In this document: in pieces, positions 1 through 11,353 of the stretch
Position numbering within the stretch: position 1 is the stretch's first letter
Layout: each line of letters starts with the position of its first letter
Assembly: GCA_905397405.1 (NCBI GenBank)
Contig: CAJPVJ010000411.1
Location: forward strand, 1-25,980
Source: Oppiella nova
Taxonomy: Eukaryota; Arthropoda; Arachnida; Sarcoptiformes; Oppiidae
Direction: 5' to 3'
DNA length: 25,980 bases
Notes under the pieces: model-generated
Told to the model about the DNA's origin: nothing
Database searches by the model: none
What the model saw: the letters and a program-made list of their open reading frames with translations, nothing else
Position numbers and translations under genes: made by a program

Positions 1-790
1 GCGCACAGAGCTATCACATCCATCGTTAGGTTTGACATATTCTTCTTGAGCTCAATCTCATGACTGCCTTTTTGTAGGTATGCCTCCAAATGTGTCTCCA
101 ACCGCTTGACACAGTCGATGACAATGGGATGCATTGATCGCATTTTGCCACTCGAAAAGGTTGGACTAATCTATTGACATTACATTTTGTTTAGTTATTA
201 ATATATAAATATTTAGTTTACAATGAACTCACAATGGATCGCATACCCTTCCACTCGTCTCCTTTCAAATTAAATAATGACCTGTCGTTTAGTTGATCTC
301 CGGTCACCAAATCATCCCTATCCGCGAATATATGGAAGTCTCTGATATTCATCTCTTTAATGAGTTGTGGGTCTGATATCATTAGAAATGGTTTTGAACC
401 AAAAAAGCCTCTAAACATTCATAACAATTCTTAAATTAATATAAATTAATTTTTGAAATAAGTTAAAGTTTTCAAACCCATATATCTTTCCATATTTGCG
501 ACTATTGTCCAGGGCAACATCTTGCATAGACTTGAAAAAGTTTTGATAAAATGTGCCAAAAAGCACCACAGGTTTCGGGCCATTCACTCCACGAGAGCTC
601 CAGAAGTTGAAATTTTTGGTTAAATAACTATTAATACAAATTTAAATTTAAATAAGCATTAGTTGTTTTATGTAAATTGAAATTAGTTTGATAAAATTAT
701 AAAATTTTTATTAAATTACAAAACTACTCACTAATAAATTAACACCAAAAACGCACTGACTAATACCAATGTTTGTAAGTCGAAAAACAT
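1..790 (-). CDS. Cytochrome P450 (P450-A), CYP3-like clan, partial: N-terminal exons 1-4
   Basis: N-terminal part of a microsomal P450 monooxygenase, cut by the window start, so the I-helix, ExxR and haem regions lie outside. Exons in transcript order: 732-790, 478-627, 233-410 and 1-170 (partial). The start ATG at 788-790 opens a hydrophobic stretch of about 18 residues (MFFDLQTLVLVSAFLVLIY), the usual ER anchor, followed by a W-S-S-R-G-V-x-G-P-K-P proline-rich hinge in exon 2. Donors gtgagt, gtttga and gtgagt pair with acceptors ending in AG, and phases match all paralogues (exon 2 150 nt, exon 3 178 nt). Exon 4 opens ISPTFSSGKMR, the helix C/D region of CYP3-type enzymes. The sequence from position 1 onward is nearly the same as P450-B and its upstream spacer. 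It could be a true tandem copy or an uncollapsed allele. No disabling change is visible in the part present. Confidence 0.88.
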
Positions 791-1770
791 TTTTAAATTA
801 ATTGGATTAATTTATTCAAAGTTAATATAACATTAAGAATACCGTACAAGGCAATTTTAGACTGACTGCCTAAAAGTTTAGAAGCCTGACTTTGTTTGAA
901 ACCAAATATTATTAATTTTTCATTTATATATAGTTTGTAATCATATTGAATGACAAACTGCTAGCTCTTAAAAAGCAATTTATCACAAATTAAAATTCAA
1001 GGTCTAGACAACAATTGTATTTTTTGTTATCAAAATTTATTTATCGCACTAAATATTATAACTGTATAAACATCACTCTTGGATAAAACTACAAGTATAA
1101 TTATTTAACACATTACTGTAATTTCCATAATAAATGGAAAATGCGATAGACCGTATTAAATGTAACTTCTGTAAATTTATCTTCCTTAAAATTTTTAAAT
1201 TTAGATAAATAGAGTAACAGTTTGTAAATATATCAACAAATATGTGTGATTTAAAGCATTTTCAAATACGTTCAGTACTTTAGGGTTACATCTCACTCAT
1301 CGTCGCGATTATAATTATCTGTTGTTGTGATACAATTGATAGCAATTAGGCAATCGTTTCACTCTTTTTAACGTCTCAAGTGTTATAAACATTGCCTGAA
1401 ATTGAAAAATACAAACCAATAAAAGCAACACAAATTCATTTGAGTTGTAATTAACATAACCTTCAAATAGGTTATCCTTATCCACAAACAATATATTTAA
1501 TAAAATAATAGAGTGATTGTATTGTCAAAGTAAGAGATTGTATCGTACAATATTTTTTTTGAAAAAGTGGAGTTTTACCAAAATTTCACTTTTAATGTTT
1601 AGTGAAATAAAATCAATTTTTAAATTATGTGTTAATTGAATTTATTAATGCTTTTCATGAATAAGTTTATAAAATTGCGTACAAAGAATTACAAATATAA
1701 GTGAAGTATTAGTAAAATAGTACAATAAGTGAAAGAAGATTACATTTTACAACTAATTTTGAATATTATG
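791..1770. other. Intergenic spacer between P450-A and the P450 pseudogene
   Basis: About 980 bp of AT-rich non-coding DNA. It aligns almost end to end with the spacer 5384-6338 between P450-B and P450-C, with scattered substitutions and small indels, so it belongs to the same duplicated segment. It contains the motif AGTACTTTAGGGTT (from 1274) that recurs in five other spacers of the array. I see no credible coding sequence or RNA gene. Confidence 0.7.
923..932 (-). promoter_or_regulatory. Putative TATA element of P450-A
   Basis: TATATATAAA on the coding strand, about 133 bp upstream of the start codon of P450-A. The same sequence lies at the same distance upstream of P450-B (5516-5525). 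Position and conservation fit a core promoter, but the region is AT-rich and chance matches are easy. Confidence 0.35.
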
Positions 1771-2788
1771 TTATTTTCTTCGCTCGAATGCAACGTTGAT
1801 ATCACCGGTAGTTAACAGAAATTCAAACTTTTTAAATTTGGGCGGAACTGTAGTATTGATGGTTCGCTTAATTCTGAATTTAGTGACCAAATAAGCGACG
1901 GCTGTCTTGGCCTCCATTAAGGCGAACCTCATTCCCACACAATTTCGGGGTCCCATTCCGAACGGCATATAAGTGTGTCTATTTTGGTGCCGAAAGCGCA
2001 CGAAGCGATCACATCCATCGTCAGGTTTCCCATTATTTTCTTCATTTCTAACTCTTCTTTATTTGCGGCCTTTTTCTCCAAATACTCCTCTAATCTCTTC
2101 ACGCAATCAATGATAATGGGATGCATTGCTCGCATTTTGCCACTCGAGAAGGTCGGACTTATCTATGAAATGGTCATCAAAATGTTAATTTAGTTTTATT
2201 ATTAAACATTTTAAATATTATTTGAAATAATGTTTATAAATAGACTGACCACTGATCGCATTTTCCTCCACTGGTCTCCCATCAGATTAAACAGCGATCT
2301 GTCGTTAAATGGGTCTCCGCTGTGAAAATCGTTGCGATCGACAAATACGTGGAAATCTTTGATTAATATATCTTTAATATGTTCAGGGTCAGCTAAACAT
2401 AACACTGGACGACTTCCTATGAACGCCCTAAAAATATAGGGATATTCTAATTATTAATAATGTTGTTGTGTCCCTGGTGCTCTACTACAAACCCATATAT
2501 TTTTCCATAACGTTTTTATTATCCAATACAACTAATGGATTAGGTTTTAATAATATCTGATAAAACGTCCCAAAAACTACAATTGGCCTTGGTCCATCAA
2601 TTCCTCTAGATTTCCAATAATTAAAAGTCCTGGTCAAATAACTGTTTAAAAATCAATTTAATTTTAAAAATTAAATGAATATAAAAATGATTAATAATTT
2701 GCCGGTAATATACTTACAAATAGAGAGGTATTAACGATATAATAAATATAGCACTTAAATGATACCAATATATGTTTAAGAAAAACAT
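1771..2788 (-). pseudogene. P450 pseudogene: haem-region exon fused to exon 4, with exons 3-1 upstream
   Basis: A broken P450. The low-coordinate end (1771 to about 1976) is the last part of a terminal exon, from the FGMGPRNCVG haem signature to the stop at 1771-1773, closest to P450-C. At about 1973-1977 it joins directly to the middle of an exon 4 (high end 2162). All of exon 5 (I-helix and ExxR), the rest of exon 4 and the start of exon 6 are missing. The join is out of frame: the exon 4 frame reads on past the AFGTKIDT motif into unrelated residues and stops. Upstream exons are still recognisable: exon 3 at 2250-2427 (178 nt), exon 2 at 2493-2641 and exon 1 at 2718-2788. Exon 2 is 149 nt rather than 150; one A is missing from a run near 2513-2517, shifting the frame just before the expected KRYGKIYG motif. 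Two independent lesions make this a clear pseudogene. Confidence 0.92.
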
Positions 2789-3412
2789 TGCTTTTTATAC
2801 ATATAGTATTTTATTAAACAGAATTATATTCAAGAATTCATCTTATTCAAAATAGTACTGTATAAGAATTTGTTATTATGGAGAATTTTTTGACATTTAT
2901 TTTAAAATAAAATTTAGGATTTGTTTTGAGTGTTTGTAACGAAAATAGACACATCAGAGAAAATACAAGGAATTTGAGACAAAATTTTCATATTCAAGGC
3001 CAGAATAATCCCAATTCTGTTGACATGTTATACACAAAAATAAATGATGAAATTTTTGCGCAGATTCCTATCCGCCCTTTTCATTATCCCTTTCCCTTAA
3101 TATTCAATACACACGTGTTTAAAAAATCAATACAAAAGGAGTCCGTAATAATATTCTGCATTGGATTATGTCATAAAAAATCATACAATAAATGTATTGA
3201 GATAATTATTTAATTTATTTACAATTACAACGTTACACATTTATTATACATTATACATTTATTTGTGTAATAATAAATCATTTAATATATTAGTTTAAAA
3301 ATGCTATTAAAGGATTATCAAGAATACTGTACTAAACATACAGAACAGTTATTGTAGAACTAATTTTAATTTATTTACAAGCTAGTCAGTATCATCAATT
3401 TATTAATTGTTT
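2789..3412. other. Intergenic spacer between the P450 pseudogene and P450-B
   Basis: AT-rich stretch of 624 bp. It has an open frame on the plus strand at 2926-3213 that begins with TTG rather than ATG and has low-complexity composition; I do not regard it as a gene. Just downstream of the P450-B stop, the minus strand carries AATAAA (plus strand tttatt, 3399-3404), a plausible poly(A) signal for P450-B. Nothing else is supported. Confidence 0.55.
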
Positions 3413-5383
3413 TTACTTTCTCGACTTAATTCCCACTTTAATTTCGCCACAATTAAGTAAAAATTGCATTTTTTGTGGTTTGAGTTCAGTCGGAGTGTCG
3501 GCTGTTCTCGAGAATTCAAATTTGTTGACCAAATGGGCGGCCGCTGTCTTGGCCTCCATTAAGGCGAACCTCATTCCCACACAATTTCGGGGTCCCATTC
3601 CGAACGGCATATAAGTGTATGGAACCAATTGGTCCCTATTCTCCGGCATAAACCTCTCCGGATCCCAACGATCAGGGTTTGGATAATACTCGGGGTTGTG
3701 ATGAACGGACCAAACATCAATGTCCACAAAAGTGCCCTTTGGAATAGTAATCCCGGTGTCGCCTAATGTTTAAAAATATTATTTAATTTATATTATTAAA
3801 ATTTTTATGCAAAACAAACCCAATTTATAGTCTTCAGCCGCTATTCTCTCATTAAAAACGAGTGGATTATAGAGCCTTAAAGTCTCGGCAATACATGCCT
3901 CCAAATAAGTCATTTTTACGAGATTTTCATAGCTATAGTCGCCATCAAAACGACTCACTTCCTCGTATAGCCTTCGCTGACATTTCTCATCCAATGCTAA
4001 CCTATAGAAGAGGAACGTTAGGAGAGAACCGGTTGTCTCATAACCGGCCGCAAAGAATATGAAACTCGAGGCCAACACATCAACTTCGGTGACATCCATC
4101 TTGACTTTGCTTGCGATGGGATTCTTGTGCCCATCGACCGGTCCATAGATTTGTTCACTTTTGTCTCCATCGATGTCCGGTTCATCACTCGTGTCTAATG
4201 TCTTATTCTGTGCGTTCAGCATAAGTTGCAAATAGTCGTTGTGTTTCACTTTGTCTGCTTGACGTCTCGATATAATTGATCGCACCTGGATCAGTTATTA
4301 GTTATTACCGTAAATAAATTAAAAATTTTTAGAATTACTAACAGCTGCTCGAAAGAACCTGGAAGCACCAGGGTCCATTAGTGATAGCCCTGTCCACTTG
4401 AGAAAATTCGGGAACTGTACGACTATGAGGAATAGGATCCACATCCTGGCCGACGGATTCACTATCTTCTGAGCGTACGTCAAGAAATCACTCCTTTTCT
4501 CGCCGTAAGTGTCTATTTTGGTGCCGAAGGCGCACAGAGCTATCACATCCATCGTTAGGTTTGACATATTCTTCTTGAGCTCAATCTCATGACTGCCTTT
4601 TTGTAGGTATGCCTCCAAATGTGTCTCCAACCGCTTGACACAGTCGATGACAATGGGATGCATTNGTAGGTATGCCTCCAAATGTGTCTCCAACCGCTTG
4701 ACACAGTCGATGACAATGGGATGCATTGATCGCATTTTCCCACTCGAAAAGGTTGGACTAATCTATTGACATTACATTTTGTTTAGTTATTAATATATAA
4801 ATTACTGTGTTTAAAATGAACTCACAATGGATCGCATACCCTTCCACTCGTCTCCTTTCAAACTAAATAATGACCTGTCGTTTAGTTGATCCCCGGTCAC
4901 GAAATCATCCCTATCCGTGAATATATGGAAGTCTCTGATATTCATCTCTTTTATGAGTTGTGGGTCTGATATGAATAGAAATGGTTTTGAACCAAAAAAG
5001 CCGCTAAACATGAATAACAATTTTAAAATTAATATAAATTAATTTTTGAAATAAGTTCAAGTTTTCAAACCCATATATCTTTCCATATTTGCGACTATTG
5101 TCCAGGGCAACATCTTGCATCGACTTGAAAAAGTTTTGATAAAATGTGCCAAAAAGCACCACAGGTTTCGGGCCATTCACTCCACGAGAGCTCCAGAAGT
5201 TGAAATTTTTGGTTAAATAACTATTAATAAAAATTTAAATTTAAATAAGCATTAGTTGTTTTATGTAAATTGAAATTAGTTTGATAAAATTAGAAAATTT
5301 TTATTAAATTGCAAAATTACTCACTAATAAATTAACACCAAAAACGCACTGACTAATACCAATGTTTGTAAGTCGAAAAACAT
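3413..5383 (-). CDS. Cytochrome P450 (P450-B), CYP3-like clan
   Basis: Microsomal haem-thiolate monooxygenase, 519 residues after removing an assembly artefact. Exons in transcript order: 5325-5383, 5071-5220, 4826-5003, 4343-4762, 3820-4285 and 3413-3762. Landmarks: N-terminal anchor; proline-rich hinge in exon 2; ISPTFSSGKMR at the start of exon 4; I-helix oxygen-activation motif AGYETT (about residues 328-333); K-helix ETLR (about 382-385); DPERF; and FGMGPRNCVG with the haem-ligand Cys near residue 464. The stop is TAA at 3413-3415. Exon 4 as printed is 420 nt because of a 62-bp repeat plus an N (4603-4727); without it the exon is 357 nt, which fits the family. The exon 5 insert after helix G and the exon 5/6 coding sequence differ clearly from C-G, yet 3542-3682 is identical to P450-F. 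Substrate unknown; likely xenobiotic or lipophilic endogenous compounds. Confidence 0.93.
4603..4727. repeat. 62-bp exact direct repeat flanking a single N (likely assembly join)
   Basis: 4603-4664 and 4666-4727 are identical and separated by one N at 4665, inside exon 4 of P450-B. The homologous exon of P450-A (window start) has only one copy, and removing 63 nt gives the family exon length. This is what two overlapping contig ends look like when a scaffolder joins them without merging. Confidence 0.9.
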
Positions 5384-6338
5384 TTTTAAATTAATTGGAT
5401 TAATTTATTCAAAGTTAATATAACATTAAGAATACCGTACAAGGCAATTTTAGACTGACTGCCTAAAAGTTTAGAAGTCTAACTTTGTTTGATACCAAAT
5501 ATTATTAATTTTTCGTTTATATATAGTTTTTAATCATATTGAATGACAAACTGCTAGCTCTTAAAAAGCAATTTATCACAAATTAAAATTCAAGGTCTAG
5601 ACAACAATTGTATTTTTTGTTATCAAAATTTATTCATCGCACTAAATATTATTATTGTATAAACATCACTCTTGGATAAAAGTACATGTATTTAACACAT
5701 TACTGTAATTTCCTAATAATTGGAAAATGCGATAGACCGTATTAAATGTAACTTCTGTAAATTTATCTTCCTGAAATTTTTAAATTTCGATAAATAGCTT
5801 AAGAGTTTGTAAATATATCAACAACTATGTGTGATTTAATGCATTTCCAAATACATTCAGTACTTTAGGGTTACATCTCACTCATCGTCGCGATTATAAT
5901 TATCTGTTGTTATATACAATTGATAGCAATTAAGCAATCATTTCACTCTTTTTAATCGCGAGTGTTATAAACATTGCCTGACATTGAAAAATACAAACCA
6001 ATAAAAAGCAACACAAATCCATTTGAATTGTAATTAACATAACCTTCAAATAGGTTATCCTTATCCACAAACAATATATTTAATAAAATAATAGAGTGAT
6101 GGAGAAGTAAGAGATTGTATTGTAAAATTTTTTTTAAACAGTGGAGTTTTACTAAAATTTCACTTTTAATGTCTAATAAAATAAATCAATTTCTACATTA
6201 TGTGTATGTTAATTGAATTTATTAATGCTTCCCATGAATAAGTTTATAAAATTGCGTACAAAGAATTACAAATATAAGTGAAGTATTAGTCAAATAGTGA
6301 AAGAAGATTACATTTGACAACGAATTTTGAATATTATG
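5384..6338. other. Intergenic spacer between P450-B and P450-C, with a putative P450-B TATA element
   Basis: Non-coding AT-rich DNA homologous to 791-1770. TATATATAAA on the minus strand at 5516-5525 lies about 133 bp upstream of the P450-B start, as in P450-A. The recurring spacer motif AGTACTTTAGGGTT begins at 5859. No gene or mobile element is recognisable. Confidence 0.65.
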
Positions 6339-8266
6339 TTATTTTCTGAGCTCAAATGCAACGTTGATATCACCGGTAGTTAACAGAAATTCAAACTTTT
6401 TAATTTTTGGCGGAACTGTAGTATTGATGGTTCGCTTAATTCTGAATTTAGTGACCAAATAAGCGACGGCTGTCTTGGCCTCCATTAAGGCGAACCTCAT
6501 TCCCACACAATTTCTGGGCCCCATTCCGAACGGCATATAAGTGTATGGAACCAATTGGTCACGATTTTCAGGCATAAACCTCTCCGGATCCCAAACCTCA
6601 GGATTTGGGTAGTATTCAGGGCTGTGGTGGAGAACCTGGACGTCAAAGTTGACAAGCGTTCCCTTCGGAATGGTTATACCCGTATCACCTAAAATATTAA
6701 TGAAATTGATCATAACGTGTATACTTTCTATGGATTATTGTGAATAATAATACAAACCAATAGTGTATTCCTCTGACGCTTGTCTACCAACGGCTGAAAT
6801 TGGATTATAAAGTCTGAGTGTTTCGGCAACACATGCCTCCAAATATGGCATTTTGGAGATACTCTCGTATTCAAAGTTGCCGTCAAATGATTTAATCTCT
6901 TCGTATAATTTTTGTTGACATTTCTCACTGATCGCCAAATTGTAAAACAAAAACGATAGGAGTGTCGCCGTTGTCTCATACCCGGCCACAAAGAATATGA
7001 AACTCGTGGCCAGAATGTCGATGTCTGTCACATCCATTTTAGTCTTATTTGTTAATTTCAAGGCTTCTGTCGGATCAGTCTTTCCGAAGATCTCTTCATT
7101 CAAGTCATCCACTTCTTGTTCATCAGTCTCCACACTCTTGTTCTGTGCGTTAATCATGAGTTGTATGTAATCTCTGTGTTTGGTTTTCTCTGACTTCCGT
7201 CTATCCATAATTGACTTAATCTGCATTTATTTACAAATTTTCTTAAGTATAAAATATATATTAAAATTTTGTTTACTAACCGCTGACATAAAGAATCCTT
7301 GAACACCCGGGTCAGTTAGTTGGAATCCAGCCCATTTGACCAATTTAGGGAAACTGGTTACACCGATAAAGAATAGCCAAACCCTCCAATTTCCGCGAAA
7401 CACTTTCTGTGCGTTTACTATGAATTCATTTCTCTTTTGGTCGTTATGAGTGTCTATTTTAGTGCCGAAAGCGCACGAAGCGATCACATCCATCGTCAGG
7501 TTTCCCATTATTTTCTTCATTTCTAACTCTTCTTTATTTGCGGCCTTTTTCTCCAAATACTCCTCTAATCTCTTCACACAATCAATGATAATGGGATGCA
7601 TTGCTCGCATTTTGCCACTCGAGAAGGTCGGACTTATCTGTGAAATGTTCATCAAAATGTTAATTTAGTTTTATTATTAAACATTTAAAATAATATTTGA
7701 AATAATGTTTATAAATAGACTGACCACTGATCGCATATTCTTCCACTCGTCTCCCAACAGATTAAACAGTGATCTGTCGTTAAGTGGATCTCCGGTCACG
7801 AAGTCATTGCGGTCGACAAATACATGAAAATCTTTTATATTCATCTCTTTGACGAACTCGGGGTCGGCCACCACTAGAACGGGTCGATCGCCAAGAAATG
7901 TGCTGGATTATTTAAAATGTATTAATTTGTTAATTAATATATTATTTGTTATTAATTTGTTTATCTACAAACCCATATATTTTTCCATATCTTTTATAGT
8001 TGTCCATGTTAAGCTCTGCCAATGGCTTCAACCATATTTGCCATAATGTACCCAAAAGTGGTACTGGTTTTGGGCCATCGATTCCACGGGAACTCCAAAA
8101 CTTGAAATTTCGAGTCAAATAACTGGTTTGAAAATGACAAACATTACAATCAAATAGTAATTTTCTTATAAAGTTTCATTTTAATTGAAACTTACAAATA
8201 AAGTATGACCAAAGTTGTTATTAGCACAATCAACGAATTTAATCCAAATAAGCTTGCTAAAATCAT
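6339..8266 (-). CDS. Cytochrome P450 (P450-C), CYP3-like clan
   Basis: Complete gene of 522 residues. Exons in transcript order: 8196-8266, 7973-8122, 7725-7902, 7281-7637, 6758-7220 and 6339-6688; every junction has GT and AG and the phases agree with the paralogues. The product starts with a hydrophobic anchor rich in Leu, Ile and Val. It carries the exon 2 proline hinge, ISPTFSSGKMRAMHP at the exon 4 start, the I-helix FVAGYETTATLL, the K-helix AETLRLYNP, DPERFMP and the haem signature FGMGPRNCVGMRFA (Cys near residue 467). The stop is TAA at 6339-6341. The terminal exon is very close to the haem piece of the pseudogene at 1771-1976, and exons 1-4 resemble the pseudogene upstream exons, so C or a close copy is the parent. 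It should act in the ER with a P450 reductase. No defect is seen. Confidence 0.95.
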
Positions 8267-8336
8267 TTTGAACTTGTTGTATGTGAAGCAATTAAGGAGT
8301 AAAAATTATTTCACTTTAATATTAACTGAATGATTG

Positions 8337-8346
8337 TATTTATATA
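8337..8346 (-). promoter_or_regulatory. Putative TATA box of P450-C
   Basis: TATATAAATA on the coding strand, 71-80 bp upstream of the P450-C start codon, leaving room for a short 5' leader. It is a good match to a TATA box at a plausible distance, in AT-rich sequence. Confidence 0.45.
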
Positions 8347-8362
8347 CCAAGGATAATCAAGC

Positions 8363-8382
8363 AAACAATCAAGTGATTGTTT
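8363..8382. promoter_or_regulatory. Perfect 9-bp inverted repeat upstream of P450-C
   Basis: AAACAATCA, a 2-nt spacer, then TGATTGTTT. It lies just upstream of the putative TATA box and about 100 bp from the start codon, so it could bind a dimeric regulator of P450-C. Low-complexity chance cannot be excluded. Confidence 0.3.
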
Positions 8383-9438
8383 ATAAGTTGTTATCCAATC
8401 ATTTTGATTGAATACTGTATATGAACAAAAACTTATTTATATGCTGTATCCTAGAGTAGTATAAATGGCTAGAATTCAAGGACAGAATATTATTCAACTT
8501 AAATGAAATAATCGGCAAAATTTCAGACAACTTTAATGCTTATGAAGTAACTAGGTTATAAATTATTATAATTTAATGAAAAACAACTGATGAAATATTT
8601 TCACAAAATGTCATACTGTATTGTATTTTATTAATTTTTATCATTATTTATGATATATAAATTAGAATATGATTCAAAATATTTACTTTGATGTTTATAT
8701 TTGTTTTCGTTTAGTACATTAGGGTCACAATAACCTCAATGACTTTTGTTTTCAATAGAAATAACTTTTATACTATAAATAACAGATAATTATATTGATT
8801 TATGATATTCTCGCAATAGTCTAAATAATATTTGAATAATTAAATTATTATGTTCAAATTTTGAAAGTCATCTTATCATTATCAGAATACAATTAAATTT
8901 TAATGTTCATTAGCTAATAAATAAAACATCAAAATTATTTATTGTACTAAGTATTAAGTTACTAAACAATAATTATTTTTTGATTGATTAAAATTTAGTA
9001 AACAATTCATTGATATTTATTTATACATTAATAATTTTGGTTAGAAATTTAAGTAAAATATTTTAATATAATTTTTATATGTAATTAAATATTTCTAATA
9101 ATATTATATTACACAATAAATAATTATAAAGACTATCTTAATAATTTTGTTTACACTTTAGATATAGTAGAAATGATACTAGGTACTACAAGATTTCAAA
9201 ATTAGACTTTGAATTAAATCAAAGTATGATTATAATAAAGTATAGAGAAGTATATAAGTATATAAAACCACTTAACTAGACGCTACCAGATTGATCAGGT
9301 GAAAACAATGAAATAATATTTTATATCAAAAATTTATTATTAGATAATGAATTAATTTATTGGGTCATTATTTTAATAGAAATAATTTTATCTAATTGAC
9401 ATTAATAAAATTAATAAAATACATATTAATTTATAATA

Positions 9439-11353
9439 TTATTGTCTTAATTCGATGCCTACGTTAACATCTCCTGTTGTTAACAGAAACTCCATTTTCT
9501 TAAATTTAAGAGGAACTGTAGTATTGGGTGTTCTCACGAATTTGAATTTATTAACCAAATAGGCTATCGCTGTCTTGGCCTCCATTAAGGCAAACCTCAT
9601 TCCCACACAATTTCGGGGTCCCATTCCGAACGGCATATAAGTGTATGGAACCAATTGGTCCTTATTCTGAGGCATAAACCTCTCCGGATCCCAACGATCA
9701 GGGTTTGGGTAATACTTAGGGCTGTGATGAAGGCTTTGAATGTCAAAGTTGACGAGCATTCCCTTCGGGATCTTCCATCCTGTATCGCCTACAATATAAT
9801 TAGATATATATTAATTACATTTATAAGTTATATATATAGCAATTATTTAAACAAACCTATAGTATAGTCTTCGTTAGCAATTCTACCGATGGCTGAAACG
9901 GGATTATAGATTCTCAGGGTTTCGGCAACACATGCCTCCAAATATGGCATTTTGGAGATACTCTCGTAATCATACTTCCCGTCGAAACGACTCACTTCTT
10001 CGTATAGCTTTTGCTGACACTTTTGATCCAAAGCTAATCTGTAGGACATATACGTCAGAAGAGAGGCAGTCGTCTCATATCCGGCCACAAAGAATAGAAA
10101 ACTTGTGGCCAATATGTCGGCGTCTGTTATATCGCCTTTCAATTTATTCTTCAAAACCGTTGAATCGACTTTTCCGAAGATCTCTTCATTCAAGTCATCC
10201 ACTTCTGGTTCATCGATATCCTGTTTCTTGTTTTGTGCGTTAATCATAAGCTGTATGTAATCTCTGTGTTTGGTTTTCTCCGATTTACGCCTTTCGACGA
10301 TTGACTTAATCTGAATATATATTATATTAACAATTGATTAAAACATTAAAAAATATAATACTAACGGCTGTAGAGAAGAATTTCTTAACACTCGGGTCTG
10401 TTTGTTCAAATCCTGTCCACTCAAGGATTTTAGGGAAAGTGGTGTACAGCAGAAAGAAGACCCAAATCCTCCAATTCCCTCGAAATACTTTCTGTGCATT
10501 CACTACAAACTCATTGTTGGGGTCGTTATGAGTATCTATTTTAGTGCCGAAAGCACACGAAGCGATCACATCCATCGTCAGATTCCCCATCGCTTTCTTC
10601 ATCTCCACGTCCTCTCCATTCCTCGACTTCTGATCCAAATATTTCTCTAATCTCTTCACGCAATCAATGATAATGGGATGCATTGCTCGCATTTTGCCAC
10701 TTGAGAAGGTCGGGCTAATCTATGTATTAAATATATTGTTTAATAATTAAAACCTAATCACGAAAGTCACGAACAATTGATCGCATTTTCTTCCATTCGT
10801 CTCCCATTAGATTAAACAGTGATCTGTCCTGAAACGGATCCCCAGTTTTAAAATCGTTGTGATCGACAAAGAGATGAAAATCTCTAATATTCATGTCTTT
10901 TATCAATTCGGGATCATTTATCGTGAGGATCGGGCGAGTACCCAGGTATTCCCTATAGTATTTAAATAATACAATAGTTTCATATTTAAAAATTAAATAT
11001 AATTAGAATTCTAAAAGAGTAAACTTATATTAGATATTGCTAGAACAAATTATTGAATTACCCGTATATTCTTCCATATTTGTTGCTATTATACAGAATA
11101 TTCTCTTGTATTGGTCTCACGAATATCTCCCAAAGTGTTCCAAAGAAGGGGAGTGGTGTGGGGCCAGGTATGCCACGGGATGACCAATATTTGTAATTCC
11201 GAGTCAAATAGCTATACGAATAAAAATTTTATATTTTACAGGATATTCTTAAAATTTGGTTATAAAATATAATAATGCTTACAAATACAAAGCCACTATA
11301 CCAGCAGTGAATAGAAAAAGTGAATTTAGACTAAATAAAGTGGAGAAAAACAT
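9439..11353 (-). CDS. Cytochrome P450 (P450-D), CYP3-like clan
   Basis: Complete gene of 518 residues. Exons in transcript order: 11283-11353, 11062-11211, 10775-10952, 10366-10719, 9857-10310 and 9439-9788. Exon 5 must extend to 10310 (acceptor ctgcag-like tract then ATTAAGTCAATC), well upstream of its first internal ATG. Landmarks: N-terminal anchor starting MFFSTLFSLNS; exon 2 hinge GIPGPTPLP; I-helix FVAGYETTASLL; AETLRIYNP; DPERFMP; and FGMGPRNCVG (Cys near residue 463). The stop is TAA at 9439-9441. It is a close sister of E, F and G; exon 5 is 6 nt shorter than in those three. Its 5' end faces the Rab gene head-to-head, with 427 bp between the two start codons, so the two may share a divergent promoter region. 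Substrate unknown. Confidence 0.95.

Larger units (their letters stand above)
8267..9438. other. Intergenic spacer between P450-C and P450-D
   Basis: About 1.17 kb of AT-rich DNA. The right-hand part (about 9330-9438) aligns with the 3' flank of P450-E (13176-13280) and, from its TTAATTTAT core, of P450-G (19012-19094). The spacer motif AGTACATTAGGGT begins at 8713. I find no coding sequence, RNA gene or transposon end. Confidence 0.6.

Noticed and set aside
2926-3213. Plus-strand 95-residue open frame between the pseudogene and P450-B
   Set aside because: It begins with TTG, not ATG, has no recognisable domain and lies in a spacer; likely a chance frame.
4603-4727. Tandem exon duplication in P450-B as a biological event
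   Set aside because: Exact identity, an intervening N and absence from every paralogue favour an assembly join.
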